A stretch of 62,444 nt of DNA, from positions 1-62,444 of the forward strand of contig CAYVMD010000008.1 in the NCBI GenBank assembly GCA_964452465.1, read 5' to 3'. The DNA is from CAYVMD01 sp964452465. Lineage in GTDB: Bacteria; Armatimonadota; JACIXR01. Below, piece after piece: positions 1-7,283 of the stretch. The notes under the pieces are model-generated. The model was not told the DNA's origin, did no database searches, and saw only the letters and a list, made by a program, of their open reading frames with translations. The position numbers and the translations under genes were made by a program. The stretch's first letter is position 1. Every line of letters starts with the position of its first letter.

Positions 1-19
1 TAAGGATGTAACTCAAGTA

Positions 20-853
20 TCAGTCCCTACCTACATATTGGAACTCATAGAAGCCATCGGAGCGCTCGCGGATGTGATTTTTATAGCCTTTCATCGAAGA
101 GGGGGATGGTTCCTTAGCCCCTACTCCCAGCCATTTCCCTACCCTTCCCGTTTCCTCGCCATATTTGGAAAGAACCCACTTGGTAAATTCTCTTGCCTTT
201 TCCTCCTCCACCTCCTTCGCCTTTTGGGGATCGCCAACTATTAGGGCAAGTTCCCCCAACCTCGCCCAATCGTTGGTGGTATTCCATTTCTCACCAGGGC
301 TGACCTCCAGCCTCAAAGTTACCGTCTTCCCTTCATAGGCTGAGAGATCCACTTCCGCCTTCTGCCATTCCTCAGTCCTACAAAATTCCTCCCAGATCTT
401 TTCTTTTCTCTCCTTGGTTTGCCCACGGCAAATGAGGAGGTCGCCCGACTGAAGGGAGGTCGACCGACTTTGCACCACCCAAAGGGAAAAGACCACCCCA
501 TCGCTAGCCGGGAGCGCCCCCTTGGATAGGGCGACCTGGATTCGAAGCGCAATGGGTTTGATTTTGGGGAGGGCTAACTGATATTCCATGAATGTTATGC
601 CCGTGACATTGCGCCAGGGGGGGTGGAGGAACCAGGGGGTTCTCTCCCCCTCCTTCGCTTGGGGGTAGCAATCCGCCCCCGTTTCCTCATATCTTCCATA
701 CCAGAGGGGAGGCATATATTTCTCCTCCCCACCCTTTATTCGATAACCCCAACGGGGATAGGTTCGGAGGAGATCGGTTATCCCCTCCCCTACCTTAAGG
801 GGTTGGGGAAAACAAAGAAAGGAAAGCAAAACCAAGGGTAAAATTTTTCTCAT
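20..853 (-). CDS. Secreted beta-sandwich protein of unknown function
   Basis: About 277 residues. I start at the ATG at 853 (protein begins MRKILPLVLLSF) because GAGAGGTG sits just upstream and the start creates a clean signal peptide; the reading frame stays open 63 nt further up but without a ribosome site. After the signal peptide comes a Trp/Tyr-rich region (WGYRIKGGEEKYMPPLWYGR), then beta-rich sequence with SDGVVFSLWVV and VDLSAYEGKTVTLRLEVSPG, a pattern seen in NPCBM-like or other carbohydrate-binding jelly-roll modules of secreted proteins. The C-terminal 60 residues are charged and probably helical. No catalytic motif is visible. It is probably exported and sugar-binding, but the function is not established. 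It is transcribed away from the ferredoxin gene. Confidence 0.7.
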   Translation of the reverse strand: MRKILPLVLLSFLCFPQPLKVGEGITDLLRTYPRWGYRIKGGEEKYMPPLWYGRYEETGADCYPQAKEGERTPWFLHPPWRNVTGITFMEYQLALPKIKPIALRIQVALSKGALPASDGVVFSLWVVQSRSTSLQSGDLLICRGQTKERKEKIWEEFCRTEEWQKAEVDLSAYEGKTVTLRLEVSPGEKWNTTNDWARLGELALIVGDPQKAKEVEEEKAREFTKWVLSKYGEETGRVGKWLGVGAKEPSPSSMKGYKNHIRERSDGFYEFQYVGRD

Positions 854-888
854 GTTTTTCACCTCTCTACCTTCGCTTTCCCAAGACA

Positions 889-916
889 GTTTTATTAGCC
901 TTAGGGAAACCGTCAA
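889..916 (-). promoter_or_regulatory. Putative sigma70-type promoter for the secreted protein
   Basis: On the minus strand TTGACG (911-916) is followed after 16 bp by TAAAAC (889-894). This places the transcript start about 30 nt upstream of the ATG at 853. The -10 box is imperfect. Confidence 0.4.
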
Positions 917-1030
917 GCCTTGTCAGTTTTTGGGGAACGTGAATGAGACCTTCTCCTCTTTTGAAAAAGTAGACGCCCCCTCCCTTTTGTGTCTATCATT
1001 TATCCAAATTTTTCGGAAGGAGGCTCCAAG

Positions 1031-1225
1031 ATGGCTGTAAAGGTAAAGATCGATAGGGACCTGTGCATCGGTTGCGGGCTTTGTGAGGAGAATTGCCCCG
1101 AGGTTTTCGCCCTTGACGACGAGGGGAAAGCCTATGTTATACCCAACGCGGATTTCGAGGCCTGCGACCTTGAGGATGTGGCGGATTCCTGTCCCGCAGA
1201 AGCGATAAGCGTAGAAGAGGAGTAG
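1031..1225 (+). CDS. Single-cluster [4Fe-4S] ferredoxin
   Basis: Small soluble electron carrier of 64 residues. The ATG at 1031 follows a strong GGAAGGAGG site. Cysteines lie at 12, 15, 18 and 22 (CIGCGLCEENCP) and at 45 and 54 (DSCPAEAI). By analogy with Thermotoga maritima ferredoxin, Cys12, 15, 18 and 54 should bind one [4Fe-4S] cluster, while Cys22 and Cys45 could form the disulfide known in that family. Length and the acidic C-terminus (SVEEE) fit the family. It stands alone: no oxidoreductase gene is adjacent, so its partner cannot be told from context. Confidence 0.93.
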   Translation: MAVKVKIDRDLCIGCGLCEENCPEVFALDDEGKAYVIPNADFEACDLEDVADSCPAEAISVEEE

Positions 1226-1310
1226 TAAATCCAAGGTTTATAACCCAAATATCGGGAAGGAGAGGCGGGGGGTCCCTGAAAAGGGAAAGTGTAGTTTTTA
1301 GTTTACCTTC

Positions 1311-3419
1311 GTGTCCCGTTTCTCCTTCCCGAGCGTTATGGGAAAGGGCGTATCGCCGAGGGCGATATTAATTGGGGGGCTTCTTATACCCCTCAATGTC
1401 TATTGGCTCACCGTAGTGGAGCAAAGATGGTATACCTTGGATGCCTCCTGCCTTCCCCTTTTCATCACCCCCGTATTCTTCCTCTTCGTCCTCGTTTTGC
1501 TCAATCTGCTTGTCCACAACCGTTCCCAAATTCATCCCCTCGCTCTTTTCTTCCTCTTTTCCCTCTTCGACCTCCTCATCTTCATCCCCCTCGTATATAG
1601 AACTTCCCTTCCCTTTTATCTTATCCTCGCCATCGCCCTCGGCTTCGACCTTCTCCTCTATTTCATCCCTCGCCGTTTCCCCTTGAGATCCCTCACCGCA
1701 GGGGAGATCCTTGTTATCTACATCATGCTTGTCATGTCGGTGGTTATGGCGGGACAGGATAGTCTGCAGGCGTTATTCGGCGTAATCGGACATCCCTTCT
1801 ATTTCGCCACGCCAGAAAACAAATGGGAGGAGCTCTTCTTCAAATATCTCCCCAAATGGCTGTTCGTTTCCAACAGGGAGGTGTTGGAGGCTTTTTACGG
1901 AGGGGGAGCGGTTCCTTATCTTCCCAAGCATCTTTGGGTTTGGGCTAAGCCCCTTTTCTATTGGGGGATCTATGTTATGGTCCTCGTGTTCATGCTCCTT
2001 TGCCTGAATGTCCTTCTGCGAAAGCAGTGGACCGAGGCAGAAAAACTATCTTTCCCCATCATCCAATTGCCTCTGGAGTTGGCGAGGGGAGGCGGGGAAG
2101 TTCCCCTCTTCAGGAATCCCCTCATGTGGATAGGTTTTGGCATCGCCTTCTCCCTCGGCGCCCTAAACGGCATCCATTCCCTCCTCCCCTATGTCCCTCG
2201 CATACCGGTCAGCGCTTGGGATCCAAGGAACGATTTGGGAACCTACATCTCCACCCCTCCCTGGAACGCCATAGGTTGGACTCCCCTCTCCAAATATCCC
2301 TTTGCCATAGGGCTTGCCTTCTTCATCCCCGCCGACCTTTCTTTTTCCTGCTGGTTCTTTTATGTGCTAAGGAAAATGCTCCAGGTTTTGGGGAGGGCAA
2401 CCGGATGGGAAGGAACGATGCAAGGCTTCCCCTTCTTCAACGAACAAGCCTCCGGTGCTTGGCTCGCCCTCGCCTTCGTAGCCCTTTGGGGGACGAGATC
2501 CTCCCTCAAAGAAGCACTGAAAAAGGCGTTGGGCAGATCGGGTATGGACGATTCAGGGGAGCCTTTGTCCTATAGAACCGCACTGCTTGGATTCCTCGCC
2601 GGCTGGGGTGTGCTCATCATCTTCTTCCACAAGGCAGGGATGTCCTTTTGGGCAATCCTGGTCTTTTTCTCCATCTATTTCCTCCTCGCCCTGGCGATGA
2701 CCCGGGTGAGGGCGGAATTGGGAACTCCCCACGAGATATACTTCGTCAATCCCGAGAACATAATGGGGACGCTATTGGGCTCCAAGGTCATAGGGGCGAG
2801 GAACGCAACCATAATGTGGTCACTTTACTGGTGGAACAGATGCTATAGGACGAACCCGATGCCCAATCAATTGGAGGGCTTCAAGATGGCGGAGGTGGCA
2901 CAGTTAAACCAAAGGAAGGTTTTCTGGGTGATCCTCCTCTCCACTTTTATCGGGTTCCTCTCTGCCTATTTCTTCAATCTCCTTATCTGCTACGATGATG
3001 GGGCAGCAGGTAAGTGCCAGAGTTACATCCTCGGCTTCGGCAGGGAGTCGTTCAACAATCTAACGGATTGGCTGAATTATGGGAAGAAGGTAGAGGGGGA
3101 TAGAATAACGGCGTTCGCTGTAGGGCTGGCGTTCGTCATCCTGCTTCGCATTGCGAGGTGGCATCTTTGGTGGTGGCCCTTCCACCCTGCTGGTTACGCC
3201 CTCGCTGTCTCCTTCGCCATGGATTATTTTTGGTTCTCCTTCTTCATCTCCTGGCTATTGAAGGTGATCATTTTGAAGGCAGGGGGCATGAAGTTGCACC
3301 GGAGGAGCATTCCCTTCTTTTTGGGTTTGATATTGGGAGATTATGTAATTGGCTCCATCTGGGCGATATTAGCCTCCTTTGCCTTCATGCAACGCATCCA
3401 GTTCAAGACCTTCATATGA
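1311..3419 (+). CDS. DUF6785/DUF6784-type polytopic membrane protein
   Basis: About 702 residues with well over ten hydrophobic segments throughout. It resembles the large membrane proteins annotated DUF6785 (N-terminal part) and DUF6784 (C-terminal part), common in Armatimonadota and Planctomycetota. Landmarks are SPRAILIGGLLIPLNVYW near the N-terminus, GTMQGFPFFNEQASGAW in the middle, and AELGTPHEIYFVNPENIMG plus WWWPFHPAGYALAVS toward the C-terminus. The product is probably an integral inner-membrane transporter-like protein; substrate unknown. The start is uncertain: GTG at 1311 has no good ribosome site, and ATG at 1338 is an alternative. A repeated 33-nt element follows the stop. Confidence 0.82.
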   Translation: MSRFSFPSVMGKGVSPRAILIGGLLIPLNVYWLTVVEQRWYTLDASCLPLFITPVFFLFVLVLLNLLVHNRSQIHPLALFFLFSLFDLLIFIPLVYRTSLPFYLILAIALGFDLLLYFIPRRFPLRSLTAGEILVIYIMLVMSVVMAGQDSLQALFGVIGHPFYFATPENKWEELFFKYLPKWLFVSNREVLEAFYGGGAVPYLPKHLWVWAKPLFYWGIYVMVLVFMLLCLNVLLRKQWTEAEKLSFPIIQLPLELARGGGEVPLFRNPLMWIGFGIAFSLGALNGIHSLLPYVPRIPVSAWDPRNDLGTYISTPPWNAIGWTPLSKYPFAIGLAFFIPADLSFSCWFFYVLRKMLQVLGRATGWEGTMQGFPFFNEQASGAWLALAFVALWGTRSSLKEALKKALGRSGMDDSGEPLSYRTALLGFLAGWGVLIIFFHKAGMSFWAILVFFSIYFLLALAMTRVRAELGTPHEIYFVNPENIMGTLLGSKVIGARNATIMWSLYWWNRCYRTNPMPNQLEGFKMAEVAQLNQRKVFWVILLSTFIGFLSAYFFNLLICYDDGAAGKCQSYILGFGRESFNNLTDWLNYGKKVEGDRITAFAVGLAFVILLRIARWHLWWWPFHPAGYALAVSFAMDYFWFSFFISWLLKVIILKAGGMKLHRRSIPFFLGLILGDYVIGSIWAILASFAFMQRIQFKTFI

Positions 3420-3436
3420 TAGTTCCCAAACCCTCG

Positions 3437-3470
3437 GGATTTTGGATAGGACCATAAAAATTCCCTCAAA
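3437..3470. repeat. Dispersed 33-34 nt element, copy 1
   Basis: Core GGATAGGACCATAAAAATTC. A nearly identical copy lies at 46494-46526. Both copies begin 16-18 nt after the stop codon of a plus-strand gene and have the same orientation. The second copy abuts one of the promoter-bearing dispersed repeats. No hairpin typical of a terminator is visible in it. Confidence 0.7.
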
Positions 3471-3496
3471 AAATCTTTAATTTTTTGCCCCAACCC

Positions 3497-3526
3497 TTGC
3501 CGAAAAAAAAAAAAAAAAGTTATAAT
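3497..3526 (+). promoter_or_regulatory. Promoter with an A16 spacer for the pilin-like gene
   Basis: TTGCCG (3497-3502) and a perfect TATAAT (3521-3526) are separated by 18 bp, of which 3503-3518 is an uninterrupted run of 16 adenines. The expected transcript start near 3533 gives a leader of about 185 nt before the ATG at 3719. The same TTGCCG -35 box is seen at 39853-39858. Confidence 0.65.
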
Positions 3527-3533
3527 TTTTTAT

Positions 3534-3718
3534 GAAGACCAATTCTCCCACAGAGGGTTGGTCCTCGTATCCTCTTAAAGAGGTGGTGATGTGATTTGAG
3601 GGTGTTGAGTTTAAGCAGGAGGTGCCCGCCTTCCTGCTTAAAATGAAAGAAGGGTTGCCCCTGACCCTTCAAAGAAGCGGGTTTTCAGGGGCGAAACTAA
3701 GCGAAAGGAGGAAAAGTC
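3534..3718 (+). ncRNA. Structured 5' leader with possible pseudoknot (candidate cis-regulatory RNA)
   Basis: Untranslated leader between the promoter and the pilin-like gene. Visible pairings: GACCAA (3537-3542) with TTGGTC (3558-3563); CCTCT (3571-3575) with AGAGG (3579-3583); an 11-bp stem TTTAAGCAGGA (3610-3620) with TCCTGCTTAAA (3632-3642); a 7-bp stem GAAGGGT (3649-3655) with ACCCTTC (3664-3670). The loop of the last stem (GCCCCTG, 3657-3663) can pair with CAGGGGC (3686-3692), giving an H-type pseudoknot. ACCCTTC can instead pair with GAA (3674-3676) and GGGT (3679-3682), a mutually exclusive fold. The Shine-Dalgarno AAAGGAGG follows at once. I recognise no known riboswitch consensus. 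The role is inferred from the fold alone. Confidence 0.55.
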
Positions 3719-4495
3719 ATGAAGAAGCGAGGCTTTACATTGATAGAGTTGTTGGTGGTGATAGCTATAATCGCCATTCTCGCCGCGATCCTCTTCCCTG
3801 TATTCAGCCGAGCAAGGGAACAGGCGAGGAAGACTCAATGCCTCTCCAATATGAAACAGGTCGGGCAAGCACTGATGATGTATGTGCAAGATTGGGATGA
3901 AACATTCCCCTTCTGCACCTCCTGCAATGCTCCGGGGGTTGGCACTCCCAACGACCACCCACAGGGGAAACTCCATCCTTACATCAAAAACGCAGGGGTA
4001 TGGGATTGCCCCTCGGAGGCAATCCAAAATAGGGAATCCAATTTGCAAAATTTCGGAAATTCAGCAGGCTGGCCCGGTTGGCCCTGGCGTTTCCCGGTAG
4101 AGTTTGCTGGGCGTTATATCTCGATAGGATTTAATGAGGGATTAATGCCTAACCTCGGCTGCGATTGGACAGGAAGGCCGGTGAGTATGGCGGAAGTCAC
4201 CGCTCCCGCTGAGACGGCTGCCTTTGCCGATGCATACTTCTTCAGCACATGTGGTGGAGCAAGGGTCGTCTTCGCCAACGCAATGTGGTCTAACTCGTTT
4301 GAAGATCCTGATCACCGGTCGGTGAGTAAGCATACCCGCCACAGTGGAGGAGAGAACATCGTTTTCGCCGATGGACATGCTAAGTGGATGGAGTGGAGCC
4401 AGATAGCGAATAATTGTGGACGCCTATTCGACCCCCGCAACAAAAACAGAACCGATACCTGGTTCGACCACTGGGGCCAGCAATGGTGGCCATAA
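3719..4495 (+). CDS. DUF1559 type IV pilin-like / pseudopilin protein
   Basis: 258 residues. It begins with a type III (prepilin) signal, KKRG|FTLIELLVV, with the cleavage-site Gly5, mature Phe and the conserved Glu10, followed by a hydrophobic helix to about residue 28 that ends in FPVFSRAREQARKTQC, the hallmark of DUF1559 proteins. A C-terminal H-X9-DG-type segment (HSGGENIVFADGHAKW) is also typical. The mature protein should be membrane- or pilus-associated after prepilin peptidase processing; several cysteines could form disulfides. The ATG at 3719 follows AAAGGAGG. It is a single-gene transcript, bounded by its own promoter and structured leader and by a strong terminator. No pilus assembly genes are nearby. 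Confidence 0.93.
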   Translation: MKKRGFTLIELLVVIAIIAILAAILFPVFSRAREQARKTQCLSNMKQVGQALMMYVQDWDETFPFCTSCNAPGVGTPNDHPQGKLHPYIKNAGVWDCPSEAIQNRESNLQNFGNSAGWPGWPWRFPVEFAGRYISIGFNEGLMPNLGCDWTGRPVSMAEVTAPAETAAFADAYFFSTCGGARVVFANAMWSNSFEDPDHRSVSKHTRHSGGENIVFADGHAKWMEWSQIANNCGRLFDPRNKNRTDTWFDHWGQQWWP

Positions 4496-4509
4496 AGGGT
4501 CGGGTTTAG

Positions 4510-4546
4510 AATCTGCTGGGGGAGGCATAGCCTCCCCCAGCAGATT
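4510..4546. terminator. Bidirectional hairpin terminator
   Basis: Perfect 17-bp inverted repeat (4510-4526 with 4530-4546) around a 3-nt ATA loop, GC-rich in its upper half. It lies between the pilin-like gene (+) and the sialate O-acetylesterase gene (-), which converge. The flanking T-tract is weak. Confidence 0.85.
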
Positions 4547-4645
4547 ATGAGGATAATATTTAGCGCATCGCTCTTCCCAGGGACCCGGGCAATCTGGGAG
4601 GGTTTGAGAAACTTTCCAAAGTCTCCCTTCGACTCACGAAATTCC

Positions 4646-6064
4646 TTAAGGACCTCTGCGCCAGTCGTCGGTGCGGAAGGGAGGAGCTGGTAGCCCTGCT
4701 TTATTGTAGAGGTTGCAGTCGGGGTTATCCGCCCAGGCATATCGCACTGCAACCGGCTGGGGCACCTCTTCGCTCCACACCACCACAGTGTCCCCTTCTA
4801 TCCTCGCCCTCGCCCAGTGGAACTTCCTATCCGCCCCCGCGATGGCAAACCCCTTCAATTCTCCTCCCTTCGCCACTAACCCCCCATCCGCATGGTCGAA
4901 GAATATCCTGATCTTATCTCCCTCTATCCTCATCTCCCTATAGATGGGTCCAGAATATTCCACCTTTTGTCCGTAGGTTAAAGCCAACGCCCAGAGGGCT
5001 AACCTTTTCCCCACATCCTGCTTGTTGCGAGGATGGATATCGTTAGCATCCCCTATATCTATCGCCACCGCCATGCCGGTATTGGGCACCGTCTTCAAGG
5101 TAAGAAGTTGCGCCTCCCTTAGCTCCGCCCAGGCGCTTTCCGTGGGCTCGGGTTGGCGCGCCATGAAGTTAGCCAATTGCACGAAGAGGAAGGGGAAATC
5201 CCCCTCCTTCCAATTTCTCCTCCACCCCTCTATCATGACGGGGAACAACTTGCGGTACTGATAAGCCCTATCCGCATTGGATTCGCCCTGATACCAAATC
5301 GCTCCCCTTATGCGGAAGGGAAGGAGGGGATGGATCATGGCGTTGTAGAGAGCGGTGGGAATCCAAGGGTTAAGATTTGTGGACTCTTTGGGAATGCGCT
5401 CGAGCAGGGGTGTGAGATCGGGATCGGATCGGAGGGTCTCGAGGTCGGTCCAGGACTCCGCGGGAGTCCCTCCCCAACTGGTGTGGATCAAACCTATGGG
5501 GACCTTTAGTTTTTCGTGGATCTCCCGCCCGAAGAAATAGGCAACCGCGGAGAAACCGCCCACCGTATTGGGACTACAAACCTCCCATCTTCCTCCGCAG
5601 TTTTCCTGGGGAACAAGGGAGGTAGCATGAGGCACCGTGAATAACCTTATTTGAGGGTAATTCGCCCTGGATATCTCCTCCTGAGCATTGTTGGAAGCGG
5701 CTACCGGCCATTCCATGTTGGATTGCCCCGAGCAGACCCAAACCTCCCCGATGAGGACATCCTTAAGGGTTATCTCATCCTCCCCGCTCGTTATCTTCAC
5801 TTCATAGGGACCGCCGGCGGGACGGGCGGGCAATTTCACCATCCACTTCCCATCCGCGTATACCTTTCCCTTCCTCTCCATCCCATCCAGGCTAACCTTG
5901 ACCTCCTCCCCTGGTTTCCCCCAACCCCATACCACTATCGGCATGCCCTGCTGAAACACCATATGGTCGCCCAGGATGCTCGGCAGTTTCAATTCTCCCT
6001 GCGCCAGGGTCAGTTGGCACAACACCAAGCTAAAGACGACCAAGAGAAGCAAGCAGGCTTTCAT
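4646..6064 (-). CDS. Sialate O-acetylesterase-like SGNH hydrolase, secreted
   Basis: 472 residues. Signal peptide MKACLLLLVVFSLVLC, an N-terminal beta domain, then an SGNH esterase core with the nucleophile Ser115 in VCSGQSNMEWP, the block GLIHTSWGGTPAESW (191-205), GAIWYQGESN (254-263) and the Asp-x-His pair at 342/344 (ANDIHPRN). These are the family's hallmarks. It removes O-acetyl groups from sugars (sialic acid in the founding family; in environmental bacteria often plant or other polysaccharide decorations). The start is supported by AAAGGAGGAG. It has its own promoter, divergent from that of the next operon. Family assignment is secure, true substrate unknown. Confidence 0.92.
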   Translation of the reverse strand: MKACLLLLVVFSLVLCQLTLAQGELKLPSILGDHMVFQQGMPIVVWGWGKPGEEVKVSLDGMERKGKVYADGKWMVKLPARPAGGPYEVKITSGEDEITLKDVLIGEVWVCSGQSNMEWPVAASNNAQEEISRANYPQIRLFTVPHATSLVPQENCGGRWEVCSPNTVGGFSAVAYFFGREIHEKLKVPIGLIHTSWGGTPAESWTDLETLRSDPDLTPLLERIPKESTNLNPWIPTALYNAMIHPLLPFRIRGAIWYQGESNADRAYQYRKLFPVMIEGWRRNWKEGDFPFLFVQLANFMARQPEPTESAWAELREAQLLTLKTVPNTGMAVAIDIGDANDIHPRNKQDVGKRLALWALALTYGQKVEYSGPIYREMRIEGDKIRIFFDHADGGLVAKGGELKGFAIAGADRKFHWARARIEGDTVVVWSEEVPQPVAVRYAWADNPDCNLYNKAGLPAPPFRTDDWRRGP

Positions 6065-6090
6065 AATTGCTCCTCCTTTCTTTGAGGATA

Positions 6091-6118
6091 ATGATAAAAT
6101 GCTAAACCCCCTTGTAAA
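6091..6118 (-). promoter_or_regulatory. TTTACA/TATCAT promoter for the sialate O-acetylesterase
   Basis: Minus strand TTTACA (6113-6118), 16-bp spacer, TATCAT (6091-6096) followed by TATC. It is one member of a promoter set sharing TTTACA and TATCATTAT in this window. The expected 5' UTR is about 20 nt. Confidence 0.6.
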
Positions 6119-6148
6119 GATGAAAAATCAAGGGCTGTTACTCTAACC

Positions 6149-6177
6149 TTCACAAAGGTCATTGGATGTCTTACCAT
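6149..6177 (+). promoter_or_regulatory. TTCACA/TACCAT promoter for the dehydrogenase operon
   Basis: TTCACA (6149-6154), 17-bp spacer, TACCAT (6172-6177). The next bases, ATTATGCCAGCGTTAGCCT, closely match those after the promoter at 46597-46625. It is divergent from the esterase promoter, with about 30 bp between the two. Confidence 0.55.
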
Positions 6178-6236
6178 TATGCCAGCGTTAGCCTAAAGTG
6201 CCTTGTGAGGTGAAGTTATCGAGAGGAGGTATATCC

Positions 6237-7283
6237 ATGCCAAGGGAATTAGTAGCTATGGCGCCCAATGAGCCCGTAATAAGGGAATATGAGGAGAATC
6301 CCCTCCAACCTGGGGAGATACGCATAAAAACGGAGCTCTCCGCTGAGAAGCACGGAACGACCCTTACATTCTTTAAAGGCGAGACCCCTTTCATGAATAA
6401 AACCTGGGATCCCGAATTGCAACTTTTCCTCCCCAGGAAAAGCGGAGAGAGCCTCTTCCCAATGAGGCTGGGGAATATGAGCGTAGGGGTTGTCGTGGAT
6501 GTGGGAGAGAACACTAAAAGATTTAAAGTGGGGGACAAGGTATTCGGTTATCTTCCCATACGCGAGACGCATACCGTAAGGGAAGACGAGGTCGAACCCG
6601 TGCCGGAAGGGATTAGCGACGAAGAGGTGCTATGTATCGATCCTGCCACCGTTGCTCTTATGGCGATAAGGGAAGCCAGGTTCAGCCTTGGGGACAAGGT
6701 CGCCATCTTTGGGCTGGGGGCCATCGGGCTCATAGCGGTTCAGATGGCGAAGATCTCGGGAGCCACTTTCGTGATAGGCATCGATCCTATTCCCGAGCGC
6801 AGAGACCTGGCGGAGGAATACGGCGCTGATCTAACCCTTGATCCTTCCACTCTCGATGTCGGTTTGGAAATAAAATTGGCTACCGATAAAGCGGGCGTCG
6901 ATGTGGCTTTGGAATGTAGCGGGTCCTACTCGGCGCTTCATCACGCCATACGAGGAACGAGATACGGAGGAGCGATTGTCCCCGTATCCGTATATCACGG
7001 CTCCCCGACGGGGCTCGATCTATCCGAGGAATGGCATTTCAATCGTCATGTCTTGATCTCGGGAGCACGCGTTGAGAGCGAGCCCTATCGGGATTATCCC
7101 CGCTGGGATAGAAGACGTGTATACGAAACGGTCATTGAGTTGTTCAAAAGGAAAATGTTAGAGGTGAGGAAAATGCTAACGGTGGTTCCCTTCGAGGAGG
7201 CTCCCGATGCTTATAGATCCCTCACCAAGGAACCTACGAAATGGATAAAATTGGTCGTGAGGTACGGGAATTATGACCTCTAA
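6237..7283 (+). CDS. MDR-family (zinc-type) alcohol/sugar dehydrogenase lacking the usual Cys ligand
   Basis: 348 residues from the ATG at 6237, which follows GAGAGGAGG; the open frame upstream of it has no ribosome site. The N-terminal GroES-like domain is followed by a Rossmann fold with FGLGAIGLIAVQ (GxGxxG at 159-164) and an acidic residue after the second strand (GIDP), suggesting NAD. The position that normally carries the catalytic zinc ligand Cys reads EKHGTT (37-42), so the catalytic zinc site looks altered or absent. The function is probably oxidation or reduction of a sugar or polyol derivative. First gene of a plus-strand run; its end overlaps the next gene by 11 nt. Confidence 0.85.
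   Translation: MPRELVAMAPNEPVIREYEENPLQPGEIRIKTELSAEKHGTTLTFFKGETPFMNKTWDPELQLFLPRKSGESLFPMRLGNMSVGVVVDVGENTKRFKVGDKVFGYLPIRETHTVREDEVEPVPEGISDEEVLCIDPATVALMAIREARFSLGDKVAIFGLGAIGLIAVQMAKISGATFVIGIDPIPERRDLAEEYGADLTLDPSTLDVGLEIKLATDKAGVDVALECSGSYSALHHAIRGTRYGGAIVPVSVYHGSPTGLDLSEEWHFNRHVLISGARVESEPYRDYPRWDRRRVYETVIELFKRKMLEVRKMLTVVPFEEAPDAYRSLTKEPTKWIKLVVRYGNYDL

Noticed and set aside
1961..2575. 204-codon second frame inside the DUF6785 gene
   Set aside because: Composition is Arg/Pro/His-rich out-of-frame sequence; the membrane protein frame is clearly the coding one.
3610..3642. Intrinsic terminator or attenuator hairpin in the pilin leader
   Set aside because: The 11-bp stem is strong but is followed by AATGAAAG rather than a T-tract, so simple intrinsic termination is unlikely; it is treated as part of the leader fold.
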